Source of the DNA: Microcaldota archaeon
Lineage (GTDB): Archaea; Micrarchaeota; Micrarchaeia; Micrarchaeales; CABMGC01
Direction: 5' to 3'
Length of the DNA stretch: 37,803 nt
NCBI GenBank assembly: GCA_027365725.1
Contig: DAHXMA010000025.1
Coordinates: 90,611-128,413, forward strand
Positions 1 to 7,905 of this stretch are shown piece by piece; the first letter of the stretch is position 1; every line of letters starts with the position of its first letter. The translations under genes were made by a program, and so were the position numbers. Under the pieces are notes generated by a model. That model was not told the DNA's origin. It saw nothing but the letters and a program-made list of their open reading frames with translations, and did not search any database.

Positions 1-545
1 TTATGTTCGCAAAGCATTCGCGCGAGCTGCTGGAGCACCCAAGGATATTCAAGAGCTTAAAGGAAGCCGTAGCAAGCTGCGATATAGTAATTGGCACAAC
101 CGGCGTGCCTATCAAGGCAGGCCGCGCCGCTAACATAATGTCCCTTGAACAGTCCCTGAAAAGCGCCCGCGCCGCAAAACGCGCCAAGCACATAGGCATA
201 CTACTGGGCAGGGACGATATCGGCCTGACAAAGGAAGAGCTTGACGAGTGCGATATCGTGGCTTACATACCAACAAGCCCCAAGTACCCTGTCTTGAACA
301 TATCGCATGCCCTGGCAATAATGCTATACGCACTGAAGTCCAATGGCTTTAGGCACCAGCAGCCTAGCCTGGTCCAATCCCCTGAGCGCACAGAATCAGA
401 GTACCTGTTCAGGGTATTCGCAGAAAGCATAGAAAACAAAAGGATAAGGAACAAAAAGGCCGTATTAAGGATATTCAAGAAGATCGTGCGCGCGGCACGG
501 CCAAGTCCGCAGGAGCTGCATGCACTTATAACCGCGCTAAAGTGA
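1..545 (+). CDS. TrmJ-like tRNA 2'-O-methyltransferase (SPOUT/SpoU), 5' end cut off by window
   Basis: Predicted SPOUT-class methyltransferase that 2'-O-methylates a tRNA nucleotide; TrmJ acts at position 32. The visible 180 residues begin inside the fold. They show the segment ending VIGTTG, then GILLGRDDIGLTKEEL and YIPTSPKYPVLNISHALAI. These match the SAM-binding knot motifs 2 and 3 of the family: G-R-E/D-x-x-G-L, and I-P-T-x-x-x-x-P-S/V-L-N-x-S-x-A. About 50-60 N-terminal residues, including motif 1 with the catalytic Arg, must lie upstream of the window. The ATG at base 3 is therefore probably internal. The C-terminal 60 residues after the knot are basic and helical, as in TrmJ. TrmJ is preferred over TrmL because of this tail, but the substrate is inferred. 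Confidence 0.8.
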   Translation, partial: MFAKHSRELLEHPRIFKSLKEAVASCDIVIGTTGVPIKAGRAANIMSLEQSLKSARAAKRAKHIGILLGRDDIGLTKEELDECDIVAYIPTSPKYPVLNISHALAIMLYALKSNGFRHQQPSLVQSPERTESEYLFRVFAESIENKRIRNKKAVLRIFKKIVRAARPSPQELHALITALK

Positions 546-550
546 ACAAT

Positions 551-917
551 CTACTGCTTCTTGCGCTTTATTATCTTTACTTTCGCAGGCGTTATCAGTA
601 TCCTAGTGGCATCTATCTGGCCGATGTCCCCGTTAAGCTTCTCAACGTATGTTTTTAGAGCGGCAATAACGTTCTTAAGCGTGTTTGGCCTCTTGCTAAG
701 CTCAGTTATGTCAAGCAGCACTATGTTCTTTTTCGATACCTCGTCCTGTATTGCCTTGACTTCCTCCTCGCTTGCTATAGAAACCGGCTTAACGTACATA
801 TCTGCAGATTCATGCAGCAAGTCTACGTTCTCCATCTCTACAGAGTTCATATACTCCTCTATGTTTATCTCTTTGTTGGATCCAAAAGCTTGGCCAAGCT
901 TGTCAAAAAACTCCCAT
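551..917 (-). CDS. sepF: SepF cell-division protein (FtsZ membrane anchor), apparent +1 frame break near N-terminus
   Basis: Archaeal SepF links FtsZ filaments to the membrane. The uninterrupted part (ATG at 850) reads DMYVKPVSI, NIVLLDITELSKRP and ILITPAKVKII, the SepF core (DUF552). Upstream, in the same frame but with no ATG, GTG or TTG, the translation continues FFDKLGQAFGSNKEINIEEYM. This is the typical SepF amphipathic membrane helix followed by the D/EEYM linker. An ATG at 917-915 would start it as M-G-V-F then stop (ATG GGA GTT TTT TGA C). Removing one T from the T6 run (A905-A910 on the + strand) gives MGVFDKLGQAFG and a full-length protein of about 121 residues. Either there is an indel or sequencing error, or the ribosome shifts +1 at UUU-UGA-C. 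Starting at 850 would give a 99-residue protein with no membrane anchor. A TATA-like ATTTATAAG lies at 975-967. FtsZ is encoded at 15897-16940. Confidence 0.85.
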
Positions 918-1045
918 CTAAATCACTTGTCGCCTTTAACGACTATCTATTAGTGCTCAAATCATTCTTATAAATCTTTCTAAGGCAACTCTGCCCGTCG
1001 AGGCATGCAAAACTTAGAGCAGTAACTGCAATAGCAGCGCCAAAG

Positions 1046-3199
1046 TCATGCCCCAGCATCTTTCCCTGCCACACTGCCGCCTTCAATAACCTGGGATATT
1101 ATCCTGGCTGCAATCTCGCTGCCGAACATCGATCTTATGGCTTCCTGCGCCTCAGGTCTCCTTATGTCCCTTGCCTTGGTTATTCCATGGCTGTACATTG
1201 TCCTAGCCCTCACCCGCCCCACCTGCTCAAGCCTGACCAGGTCGAGCAGCTCCTTTCTTATCCCGTACTTTACCCTTATCCTGGTTTCGAGCAGCTTTGA
1301 CGTATTCATCCTTGATAGCTTTGCAAGCTCAATGCCTGCATAAAGCAGCCAGTCCGCGTTGGTTACTTTTGCAAAAAGCGTGCCAGGCGTGGTTCCATAG
1401 TCCTTTATTATCTCCCTCTCTATCTTTTCCCCGATCCAGTCATTTAGCATAAGTGCAGTGCTAAATGGCTTCACAGGGTCATAGAAAGGCAGGCCTGCGC
1501 CTTCATGTGCAGACTCCGAAGATTCAATCATTGCTATGTAATCCATAAGCTTCTCTTCCGCATCCGCCGTTACCCTGACATACGGCCTCATCTCCGCCGT
1601 GTTTGATATCATGAATAATATGGATATTTCATCGTTAAGCTTTGGCATCACGTCCAGCATCCACCTTGCAGAAAGCGGGTCTATGTAGAGCTCGCTTACC
1701 CTGCTCCCTATCCTTGTAGCGCTGTATATGCTTGCGGTCTTGGATATAAATTTCCACCTCTCAAGCTCTTCCAGAACTTCATGTACTATGCCTCGCATCT
1801 TCTTCCTGTCCGAATACTGATATCCGTACAGCGTGCCTGACATGAAGTCCATTATTGACTCCTCGCTGGTAAGGAATCTTGTGGCTATGAATGTAAGCAC
1901 GTGGGTCCTAAGAGCAGGCAGCACGCCAAGTTTAGAAGTCACCGGTTCGATATCTGAGAGCATATACCTGTTGTAGAGTTCCTGCGCCTCCGCCTTTGAC
2001 CTGGCTATAAGCAGCGCCCTTCCTGAGCTGTCGTATTTCGGCCTTCCAGCCCTCCCAAAAAGCTGCGTCACCTCGTTTATTCCCATGTACCTGCTTCCGC
2101 CTGCTTCACCATATCTTGTGACATCCCTGACTATTACGGTCTGTGCCGGAAGGTTAACTCCGAGCCCAAGCGTAGTGGTGGAGCATATCGCCTTTATCCT
2201 ATTCTCCTTGAATGCCTCTTCAACGAGCTCCTTCTGCCCGCTTACAAGCCCGCTATGATGGAATGCCGTGCCCTGCCTTATAACCTTGGCCAGCCTTTCG
2301 CATTGCATTGTAGGCCTTCCAAGCACGCCCAGAACCTTTTCGCTTATCTCTTCAAGATATTTCTTGTCCTCGACCTGCAGCTTTTTAGATACCATCCCTG
2401 CAAGCCTCTCAGCACCAGCCTCAGCATTCCTCTTCGTGCTATAGAAAGCTATGGCCTGCTTGCCCTTTGCAATGGTATCCTCGGCTATGCGTATCTCCGG
2501 TATGCTGCTATTGCTGCAAAGCTTCTCCTCCCTTCCGCTGTCATAGCTTACATTTCCCATGAGCTCTATACCTCGCTCCAGCACGACAGGCCTATAGTTG
2601 CTTTCAACAACTTCTGCAGACATCCACCCAGCCAGCTCCCTAGAGTTGCTTATAGTCGCGCTTAGCGCTATTATTTGCGCGCCTGTGCAGATGCGCATAA
2701 GCTTAGATACAAGTATCTCAAGCGTAGGCCCTCTGCCCGGGTCATCAAGCATATGGACCTCGTCTACTATTATGCAGCCTATCTCCTCCAGCCATCCCAG
2801 TCCGTGCCTTATCAGGCTGTCGAATTTTTCCGTAGATGCAAGTATTATGTCGTATTCTGCAAGCCATTTGTCAAGGGAATCAAGGTCGCCTATGGACATT
2901 GCTATCTTCAGGAACGGGTAATCCTTTTTGAGGTCGATGTACTTCTCCCTCACAAGCGCTTTCATAGGGGCTATGTACACCGCTTTCTTTCCTTTCCACA
3001 GCACGTTATTGAGCATGGCTATCTCGGCAACAAGAGTCTTCCCGCTTGCCGTTGGCGCCGCAACAATGAAGTTCTTGTTGTCGGTTATCCCATATTCAAC
3101 AGCAAGCTGCTGCGGAGGGGTCAAGCTGGATATGCCCCTTTTCACGAGGGAATCTATCATCTCCTGCGGCACCTTGCCCTTCAAATCCTTTATATCCAT
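1046..3199 (-). CDS. Hel308-type superfamily 2 DNA helicase
   Basis: Ski2-like 3'-5' DNA helicase of the archaeal Hel308 family, acting on stalled or forked replication structures. The protein has 717 residues, the usual length. Visible motifs are the Q-motif region (SLTPPQQLAVEYG), Walker A APTASGKT (residues 48-55), motif Ib ASTEKFDSLI, DEVH (146-149), SATIS (motif III), CSTTTLGLGVNLPA (motif V) and QLFGRAGRPKYD (motif VI). A winged helix and ratchet domain follow. The C-terminal helix-hairpin-helix region (LLDLVRLEQVGRVRARTMYSHGI) fits Hel308 rather than Brr2 or Ski2 proper. The gene is divergent from speD; a TATA-like ATTTAAATATAT sits about 40 bases before the ATG. The ATG gives a complete N-terminus. 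Confidence 0.93.
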   Translation of the reverse strand: MDIKDLKGKVPQEMIDSLVKRGISSLTPPQQLAVEYGITDNKNFIVAAPTASGKTLVAEIAMLNNVLWKGKKAVYIAPMKALVREKYIDLKKDYPFLKIAMSIGDLDSLDKWLAEYDIILASTEKFDSLIRHGLGWLEEIGCIIVDEVHMLDDPGRGPTLEILVSKLMRICTGAQIIALSATISNSRELAGWMSAEVVESNYRPVVLERGIELMGNVSYDSGREEKLCSNSSIPEIRIAEDTIAKGKQAIAFYSTKRNAEAGAERLAGMVSKKLQVEDKKYLEEISEKVLGVLGRPTMQCERLAKVIRQGTAFHHSGLVSGQKELVEEAFKENRIKAICSTTTLGLGVNLPAQTVIVRDVTRYGEAGGSRYMGINEVTQLFGRAGRPKYDSSGRALLIARSKAEAQELYNRYMLSDIEPVTSKLGVLPALRTHVLTFIATRFLTSEESIMDFMSGTLYGYQYSDRKKMRGIVHEVLEELERWKFISKTASIYSATRIGSRVSELYIDPLSARWMLDVMPKLNDEISILFMISNTAEMRPYVRVTADAEEKLMDYIAMIESSESAHEGAGLPFYDPVKPFSTALMLNDWIGEKIEREIIKDYGTTPGTLFAKVTNADWLLYAGIELAKLSRMNTSKLLETRIRVKYGIRKELLDLVRLEQVGRVRARTMYSHGITKARDIRRPEAQEAIRSMFGSEIAARIISQVIEGGSVAGKDAGA

Positions 3200-3234
3200 A
3201 AAAATCTGCGTAATAATGTAGCGAAATTTGGGGA

Positions 3235-3246
3235 ATATATTTAAAT
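3235..3246 (-). promoter_or_regulatory. TATA-box for the Hel308 gene
   Basis: Read on the minus strand this is ATTTAAATATAT, about 40 bases before the start codon at 3199. This predicts a leader of around 15 bases. The divergent speD gene has its own weaker candidate, CATAAATACT, at 3259-3268. Confidence 0.5.
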
Positions 3247-3321
3247 TAGTATTCCTTACATAAATACTGATTGTAAGTTAAAAAAGCTACGGGTTTGGTT
3301 TGAAACCAGGTTCTCGATGCA

Positions 3322-3756
3322 ATGGCTACCGTCTTAAAACAATACGCGAAACCGAAGGGGAAGAGCAAAGAATTGCAGGTAACTGTTCCTAAGCAAGCAG
3401 ATGATAGGATAGTCGGACTGCACGTTTTCGGAAACCTTTATGACTTGGACGTTTCCAAGGCTTCCGATGTTGCATATCTCAAGGGGCTTATACTAAGCGC
3501 TGTAAACAAGGCAAAGATGACGCTTGTAAACATAGATGCAAAGTCATTCGGCGGAAAGAAAGGAGGGGTTTCGGTAATAGCGCTAGTAACCGAAAGCCAC
3601 ATGGTCCTGCATACGTGGAACGAGTATAACTATGCGACACTTGACATATTCACATGCGGCGAGCATTCAGACCCATATGCTGCATTCAATTACATAGTGC
3701 AGGAGCTAAAGCCAAAGAAGCACCAGATATTCTATGCAAACCGCAGCAGCGACTGA
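3322..3756 (+). CDS. speD: S-adenosylmethionine decarboxylase proenzyme (SpeD)
   Basis: Makes decarboxylated SAM for polyamine synthesis. The 144-residue prokaryotic class 1B proenzyme cleaves itself to create a pyruvoyl cofactor. The cleavage dipeptide is Glu91-Ser92 in [11 protein letters not shown]. The conserved stretches [12 protein letters not shown] (usually HxxxDxxG) and [10 protein letters not shown] with its active-site Cys (112) are present. The C-terminus ([10 protein letters not shown]) is also typical; the last residues are a short tail. The gene stands alone, divergent from the Hel308 helicase. No spermidine synthase is visible in the window, so the rest of the pathway would lie elsewhere. 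Confidence 0.92.
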   Translation: MATVLKQYAKPKGKSKELQVTVPKQADDRIVGLHVFGNLYDLDVSKASDVAYLKGLILSAVNKAKMTLVNIDAKSFGGKKGGVSVIALVTESHMVLHTWNEYNYATLDIFTCGEHSDPYAAFNYIVQELKPKKHQIFYANRSSD

Positions 3757-3842
3757 CAGCTGCGGCATCCGATATAAAATATTTGCATAGCGTGAGCGCC
3801 GAATAAAGTCCAGTCGCATTCCTGCCAAACACCCGAATCACT

Positions 3843-3850
3843 TTTTTAAA
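3843..3850 (+). promoter_or_regulatory. TATA-box of tRNA-Thr
   Basis: TTTTTAAA lies about 25-30 bases before the first base of the mature tRNA, the normal archaeal TATA spacing. Confidence 0.5.
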
Positions 3851-3874
3851 CTTTGCAGTGTTAATCTACTTTGT

Positions 3875-3946
3875 GCCTTAGTAGCTCAGTGGTAGAGCGC
3901 CAGTTTTGTAAACTGGAAGTCGGGGGTTCGATCCCCTCCTAAGGCT
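3875..3946 (+). tRNA. tRNA-Thr (anticodon UGU)
   Basis: A complete cloverleaf. The acceptor GCCTTAG pairs with CTAAGGC, followed by discriminator T and no encoded CCA. The D-arm contains GTAGCTCAGTGGTAGAGC. The anticodon stem is CCAGT/ACTGG with loop TTTGTAA, so the anticodon is TGT, reading ACA. The T-arm is GGGGGTTCGATCCCC. No intron is present. Confidence 0.96.
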
Positions 3947-3987
3947 GATGGCTTATAAAGATGCCAGCGGCATGGACTTAGATATAT

Positions 3988-4869
3988 ATGACACAACCAG
4001 CACTTATTGCCGCAGCAGTTTCAACCGTATTATGGATATTCGCCGGCACTATTGCGAAAAAGATAAGCAGCGATCTCGGAGGGAGGACAGTTTCGCTCAT
4101 CTATGCTACTTTCAGCCTTCTCCCGATACTCATAATAGTATACCTGGTGGGGGACTATTCGATATCAGCATATAGCACCTTTCTTTCTGCAGCCGCCGGA
4201 CTGTTCCTAGGCGCCGGCTTCATACTGGGCTTCAAGGCGCTGCAGACGGAAAAGCTGGCAAGCGTATCCGCGCTTGCAGAAATCCAGCCGGCTTTCCTCG
4301 TCCTTCTCAGCATCGTCGTGCTTAACGAGAGCATAAGCATTTTACAAGCCGCAAGCATAGCAATAATTTTTGCAGGCGCCCTGCTGATAATAACCACAGA
4401 AAAATTAAGGATAAACATCAATCTGCTCCCTGCGCTGCTGTCATTTATTTCATGGTCCATATACTGGACAATAATGGTATATGCTGTAACTTCGGCCGGC
4501 ACCTTCGCATTGCCAATATTCATATCGCGCCTGGCAGGCGTGCCCCTTATAGCCATCTACTTTGTATATGGAATTGCGGCAAACGGAGAGAGAGGCGGCC
4601 ATGGGCTGCGAAGCATCCTGTCCAATCCTTGCTTTGCGATACCCATTATACTAACGCTTATTGCGTCGTTTGCAGATGCCGTAGGCGATACAATATTCGG
4701 GATAACAATAGGCAGCAATGTACTTGCGCTGGGCGCGGCCCTTATAGCGCTTCAGCCAATGGCCGTATCTTTCCTTGGTTTTGCGCTGTACCGGGACAGG
4801 ATGACCCGCATTCAGCTTCTAGGTTTTATCATTATGGTAGCAGGAGCATTTTCTCTAAGCATCCTTTGA
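3988..4869 (+). CDS. EamA/DMT-family membrane transporter
   Basis: A 293-residue drug/metabolite-transporter-superfamily permease with ten hydrophobic segments arranged as two five-helix EamA repeats. The first repeat ends near residue 130 (LLSIVVLNESISILQAASIAIIFAGALLI) and the second repeats the same pattern at the C-terminus (FLGFALYRDRMTRIQLLGFIIMVAGAFSL). The substrate cannot be told from sequence; the family exports metabolites or amino acids. The ATG follows a TATA-like GCTTATAAAG (3951-3960) by about 30 bases, so the mRNA is probably leaderless or nearly so. This TATA begins only five bases after the tRNA-Thr 3' end. Confidence 0.8.
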   Translation: MTQPALIAAAVSTVLWIFAGTIAKKISSDLGGRTVSLIYATFSLLPILIIVYLVGDYSISAYSTFLSAAAGLFLGAGFILGFKALQTEKLASVSALAEIQPAFLVLLSIVVLNESISILQAASIAIIFAGALLIITTEKLRININLLPALLSFISWSIYWTIMVYAVTSAGTFALPIFISRLAGVPLIAIYFVYGIAANGERGGHGLRSILSNPCFAIPIILTLIASFADAVGDTIFGITIGSNVLALGAALIALQPMAVSFLGFALYRDRMTRIQLLGFIIMVAGAFSLSIL

Positions 4870-4920
4870 GAGTTAAAAATCCCAGCCACATATTTAAATC
4901 TTGCCAAGCAAGCTATATTT

Positions 4921-6207
4921 ATGGCCCTTAAGGCAGCCAGAACAAGCACTGAAAAGGCGTATCTGGACCATATGCTCTCATGGTCCAAGTCTCTTACCAG
5001 CCGCATAGGAGATAACGGTTTCCTCTCTGCCTCCGCAACATACTCACCATACGCCCCCCACTGGATACGCGATGCCTCTTTCGTATCCATAGGCCTGCTG
5101 GATTACGCAATGTTTTCAAGGAACTCTGGCCTTGAATGGGAAAGCGCCAAGTCAGCTGCGCATCGAATAAACGTTTTTCACTGCAATACTATAGAAAAGC
5201 ATATGCCAGAAATAGAAAACGCAATCAGGACAAGGCTTGAGGATCCAGACTTTTTCAAGCTGAAAAGCCACGTCCCTGCAAGAGTAGGGCAGGATGGCGG
5301 GTATTACGCCGATTCGGCCATAAATGACAGCTATCAAAAGGAAGGCAGAAGCGGCCTTATACAATATGATTCAATACCGCTGATGATGCACGCACTTTAC
5401 ACCGAGCACAAATATTTCGGGCTCGACAAAACAGAGAAGGAGTTCCTCGGAAAGAATATTGAAAAGCTGCTGCATTACCTGGGCAAAACCTATTTTACCG
5501 AATGCGCCAACATGTGGGAGATGGAAACTAACGTTATCCATTCATACGATGTTGCTGCAATATATTCAGCATTTGAGATAGCAAAGAAGATGTCCGATGA
5601 GGGCCTGATACAGATAAAACGTCAAGAAATAGATTCGATTTCAAGCGCATATTTTCCCGGAGGCCCGATAGAATTCCTGAAAAAGTTCTTTATAAGGGAT
5701 AACATAATATATCGCGAAAAAGCTTCATTCGCAGCCGATCCGGACATATCAAAAAGCGTTGACATAGCCGCGATATATCTGTTTACAATGTTTGGCATAA
5801 ACGACAAAGTGCTTAAGATGCCCGGAGTGGAAGCTGCAACAATGTCAGAGATAGACAAAGTGCTCTTCTCATCCAACATGCTGCCAATACGTTTCATTGG
5901 AGACGAGTATTTCAAAGGAGGCAGGTGGCTAAACGTAGGAGCAGAGTTCAGCAAGTATCTGCTAAGCAAAGGAGACGATGCGCGCGCCATGGGCATAGTG
6001 GACTATATTATTGGAAAATATGGGGACAAACTTCCAGAGCAGGAAATAGTAAATCCTGCCAGTCCGAATGCTCAGGACCCATACCTATCAAATAACGGAA
6101 ACAGGCCCATAGACGACCTTGCGTGGTCGTATGCGGCAATGCTATCCACTGTATCCTATTTTTTAGGAAACAGGATGCGTGAAAACGCAGAGATTATAAG
6201 GCATTAG
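4921..6207 (+). CDS. GH15-like (alpha/alpha)6-barrel glycoside hydrolase
   Basis: A 428-residue protein resembling the catalytic domain of family 15 glucoamylases and trehalases. Evidence is the PHWIRDASFVSIGLLDYAM motif (compare WxRDAA near the N-terminus of the barrel), CANMWEMETNVIHSYDVAA (the region of the catalytic acid), and the C-terminal LPEQEIVNP...DDLAWSYAAM block (the LPEQ...PLxWSxA motif with the catalytic base). There is no signal peptide, which suggests cytoplasmic action on an internal glucan or trehalose-like sugar. It lacks the beta-sandwich domain that precedes the barrel in many archaeal glucoamylases. A TATA-like CATATTTAAATC at 4890-4900 suggests a leaderless start. The next gene, rpe, starts nine bases later. 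Family assignment is moderate; the substrate is unknown. Confidence 0.6.
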   Translation: MALKAARTSTEKAYLDHMLSWSKSLTSRIGDNGFLSASATYSPYAPHWIRDASFVSIGLLDYAMFSRNSGLEWESAKSAAHRINVFHCNTIEKHMPEIENAIRTRLEDPDFFKLKSHVPARVGQDGGYYADSAINDSYQKEGRSGLIQYDSIPLMMHALYTEHKYFGLDKTEKEFLGKNIEKLLHYLGKTYFTECANMWEMETNVIHSYDVAAIYSAFEIAKKMSDEGLIQIKRQEIDSISSAYFPGGPIEFLKKFFIRDNIIYREKASFAADPDISKSVDIAAIYLFTMFGINDKVLKMPGVEAATMSEIDKVLFSSNMLPIRFIGDEYFKGGRWLNVGAEFSKYLLSKGDDARAMGIVDYIIGKYGDKLPEQEIVNPASPNAQDPYLSNNGNRPIDDLAWSYAAMLSTVSYFLGNRMRENAEIIRH

Positions 6208-6210
6208 GTA
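6206..6210 (+). promoter_or_regulatory. Shine-Dalgarno site of rpe
   Basis: AGGTA overlapping the stop codon of the upstream gene, five bases before the rpe ATG. This is the same spacing seen at other internal operon genes here. Confidence 0.55.
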
Positions 6211-6215
6211 AACAA

Positions 6216-6905
6216 ATGCGAAAAATAATGGTTTCTACATCCATTCTATCTGCTGACTTCGGTGACCTTAGGCAGGAAGTGAGGCGCGCAACGCGCTGCG
6301 GAGCAGACAGGATACATTTAGACGTGATGGATGGGCATTTCGTGGGCAATATATCATTTGGCCCGGCCGTTGTGTCTTCCATAAGGGGCGCTACCAAGAC
6401 GCCCTTTGAAACACACATGATGGTTGAAAAGCCCCAGGATTATATAAGTGCATTTGCAGATGCCGGCTCAGACATAATAATAGTGCACGCGGAAGCCAGT
6501 GGGAATATCAGCAACGCATTAAGCCTGATACATAAAAAGGGCGCGCTTTCAGGCATAGCGATAAGCCCGCAAACCCCTATAAAAGTCGTCTCAAAATATC
6601 TGGGTGTTATAGACACCCTTTTAGTAATGTCTGTAAATCCGGGATTTGGCGGACAAAAGTTTATTGGAAGTGCTCTGGCAAAGATATCACAGGCAAAAGA
6701 GCTTATAGATCGCATAGGCAGCAGAGCGACCATAGCAGTTGATGGAGGGGTGGATCTTGAATGGGGAGCAAAAGCCGCTCTTGCAGGGGCTGGCGAAGTC
6801 GTTGCAGGCACATATGCCTTCAAGTCGCGTAATATGGCAAAAAGCATAAGCGCGCTTAAGCATGCACTTGACGCCAGTCCAGGCTCAAAGGGCTATACCA
6901 AATAG
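6216..6905 (+). CDS. rpe: Ribulose-phosphate 3-epimerase
   Basis: Interconverts ribulose 5-phosphate and xylulose 5-phosphate in pentose phosphate metabolism. The 229-residue TIM barrel shows the family landmarks in order: SILSADFGDL with the catalytic Asp, DRIHLDVMDGHFV, THMMVEKP, IIVHAEAS, MSVNPGFGGQKFI, and IAVDGGVD with the second catalytic Asp. The start ATG is supported by AGGTA five bases upstream, overlapping the preceding stop codon. It is probably co-transcribed with the GH15-like gene. Its last 21 bases overlap the convergent BofA-like gene. Confidence 0.94.
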   Translation: MRKIMVSTSILSADFGDLRQEVRRATRCGADRIHLDVMDGHFVGNISFGPAVVSSIRGATKTPFETHMMVEKPQDYISAFADAGSDIIIVHAEASGNISNALSLIHKKGALSGIAISPQTPIKVVSKYLGVIDTLLVMSVNPGFGGQKFIGSALAKISQAKELIDRIGSRATIAVDGGVDLEWGAKAALAGAGEVVAGTYAFKSRNMAKSISALKHALDASPGSKGYTK

Positions 6906-7154
6906 CCTAAGTATAACTATTATTGCCACTCCAGGCAGCCCAAGCACTGCGGTTATTATTATAACAATCCAGTCAAAAGGTATGCCCATGCCGAACAAGC
7001 TATTAAGTACAAATATGGAGATGAATCCAAGAACTATGTTTGCTATTACGCCTATAAGTGCTTTGCCGAGCTTGAATATAAGGTAAAGTATAAGCAAGGC
7101 AAGCAGTATCACAACAAATTCAGAAATAACTGCATTTGCTATTCCAAGCGACAT
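6885..7154 (-). CDS. BofA-like small membrane protein
   Basis: 89 residues, almost entirely hydrophobic, with about three membrane segments. The C-terminal block (NSLFGMGIPFDWIVIIITAV, then LGLPGVAIIVIL) matches the pattern of the SigmaK-processing inhibitor BofA family: LN-x-h-G-h-x-I-P-x-N/D-h and G-x-P-G-V. Archaea have no sigma factors, so BofA's sporulation role cannot apply; in archaea the family is of unknown function. It overlaps the 3' end of rpe on the opposite strand by 21 bases. The ATG has no strong ribosome binding site. Confidence 0.6.
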   Translation of the reverse strand: MSLGIANAVISEFVVILLALLILYLIFKLGKALIGVIANIVLGFISIFVLNSLFGMGIPFDWIVIIITAVLGLPGVAIIVILRLFGIAL

Positions 7155-7242
7155 CCAAACCGCTATTATTATGCCTGCTGCATTTTATAAAATTTCTGTT
7201 TACGTGAAATAACCAAGGATCTTGCTGCAAAGACACCCGGCG

Positions 7243-7812
7243 TTATCCAAATGCCCCCTGCGGGATTTTGTAGTCTCCATTTGCAATAAGTGTCATTGAT
7301 TCCGCATCTATAACAACAAAGCTGCAGTTTGCCGGGCATTTGAGCGCATGAACCTGTTCTCCCATGCGGTCCGCCAAATCGCATACCGCCGCCATATTGT
7401 CGCCGTGTGTAACCGCCACTGTCGTCCCGCTTTTCAATGATTTGATAAATCCGTACATGTCTTTCCTAAGCTTTGACCATTCGTATATTCCCTTGTTCCT
7501 CTCAAGTTTCCATCTGTTATCAGGGGGCATTGCCCTGCCCTCCAGCGATCCGAAGCTGCGCTCGGCAAGCCTCTTGTCCACCTTAAGCCGCTTTCCAATC
7601 CTTTCGCTTATCACTTTTGCCGTCTGCAATGCCCTAAGCACAGGGCTGGAGTACAGTTCCCCCACCTCACGCAAACAGGATAGTTCCTCTGCAGCAATTT
7701 CTGCCTGCCTGACGCCTCTCTTCGTAAGCCCGTACTTTTCAGGATCACTTGATATTATGCCCCTTACATTGGCTTCGCTTTCGCCATGCCTTACAAAAAC
7801 CACAATCCGCAA
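7243..7812 (-). CDS. Histidine phosphatase / phosphoglycerate-mutase-family protein
   Basis: Histidine phosphatase with the N-terminal catalytic RHG motif (VVFVRHGESEAN), the YSSPVLRALQTAKVI block with its conserved Arg, and a second catalytic His in AVTHGDN. The length of 189 residues fits a small phosphatase rather than a classical phosphoglycerate mutase, and the substrate is open. I choose the TTG start at 7812. It follows TGGTG by exactly five bases and places RHGES about eight residues in, as in the family. A longer ATG-initiated reading (from 7857) adds 15 residues without similarity. Confidence 0.8.
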   Translation of the reverse strand: MRIVVFVRHGESEANVRGIISSDPEKYGLTKRGVRQAEIAAEELSCLREVGELYSSPVLRALQTAKVISERIGKRLKVDKRLAERSFGSLEGRAMPPDNRWKLERNKGIYEWSKLRKDMYGFIKSLKSGTTVAVTHGDNMAAVCDLADRMGEQVHALKCPANCSFVVIDAESMTLIANGDYKIPQGAFG

Positions 7813-7905
7813 GCAGTCACCAAAAACCCCCGGCTTTACCCGACATGCAGCATGCAATTACAATGGTCATTTCCTGCAGCATGCTAATCCTTTCAGTCCC
7901 CTAGG

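Noticed and set aside
7846-7885. Direct repeat TGCAGCATGC upstream of the histidine phosphatase gene
   Set aside because: Only two ten-base copies, partly self-complementary; too little to call an operator or mobile-element end.
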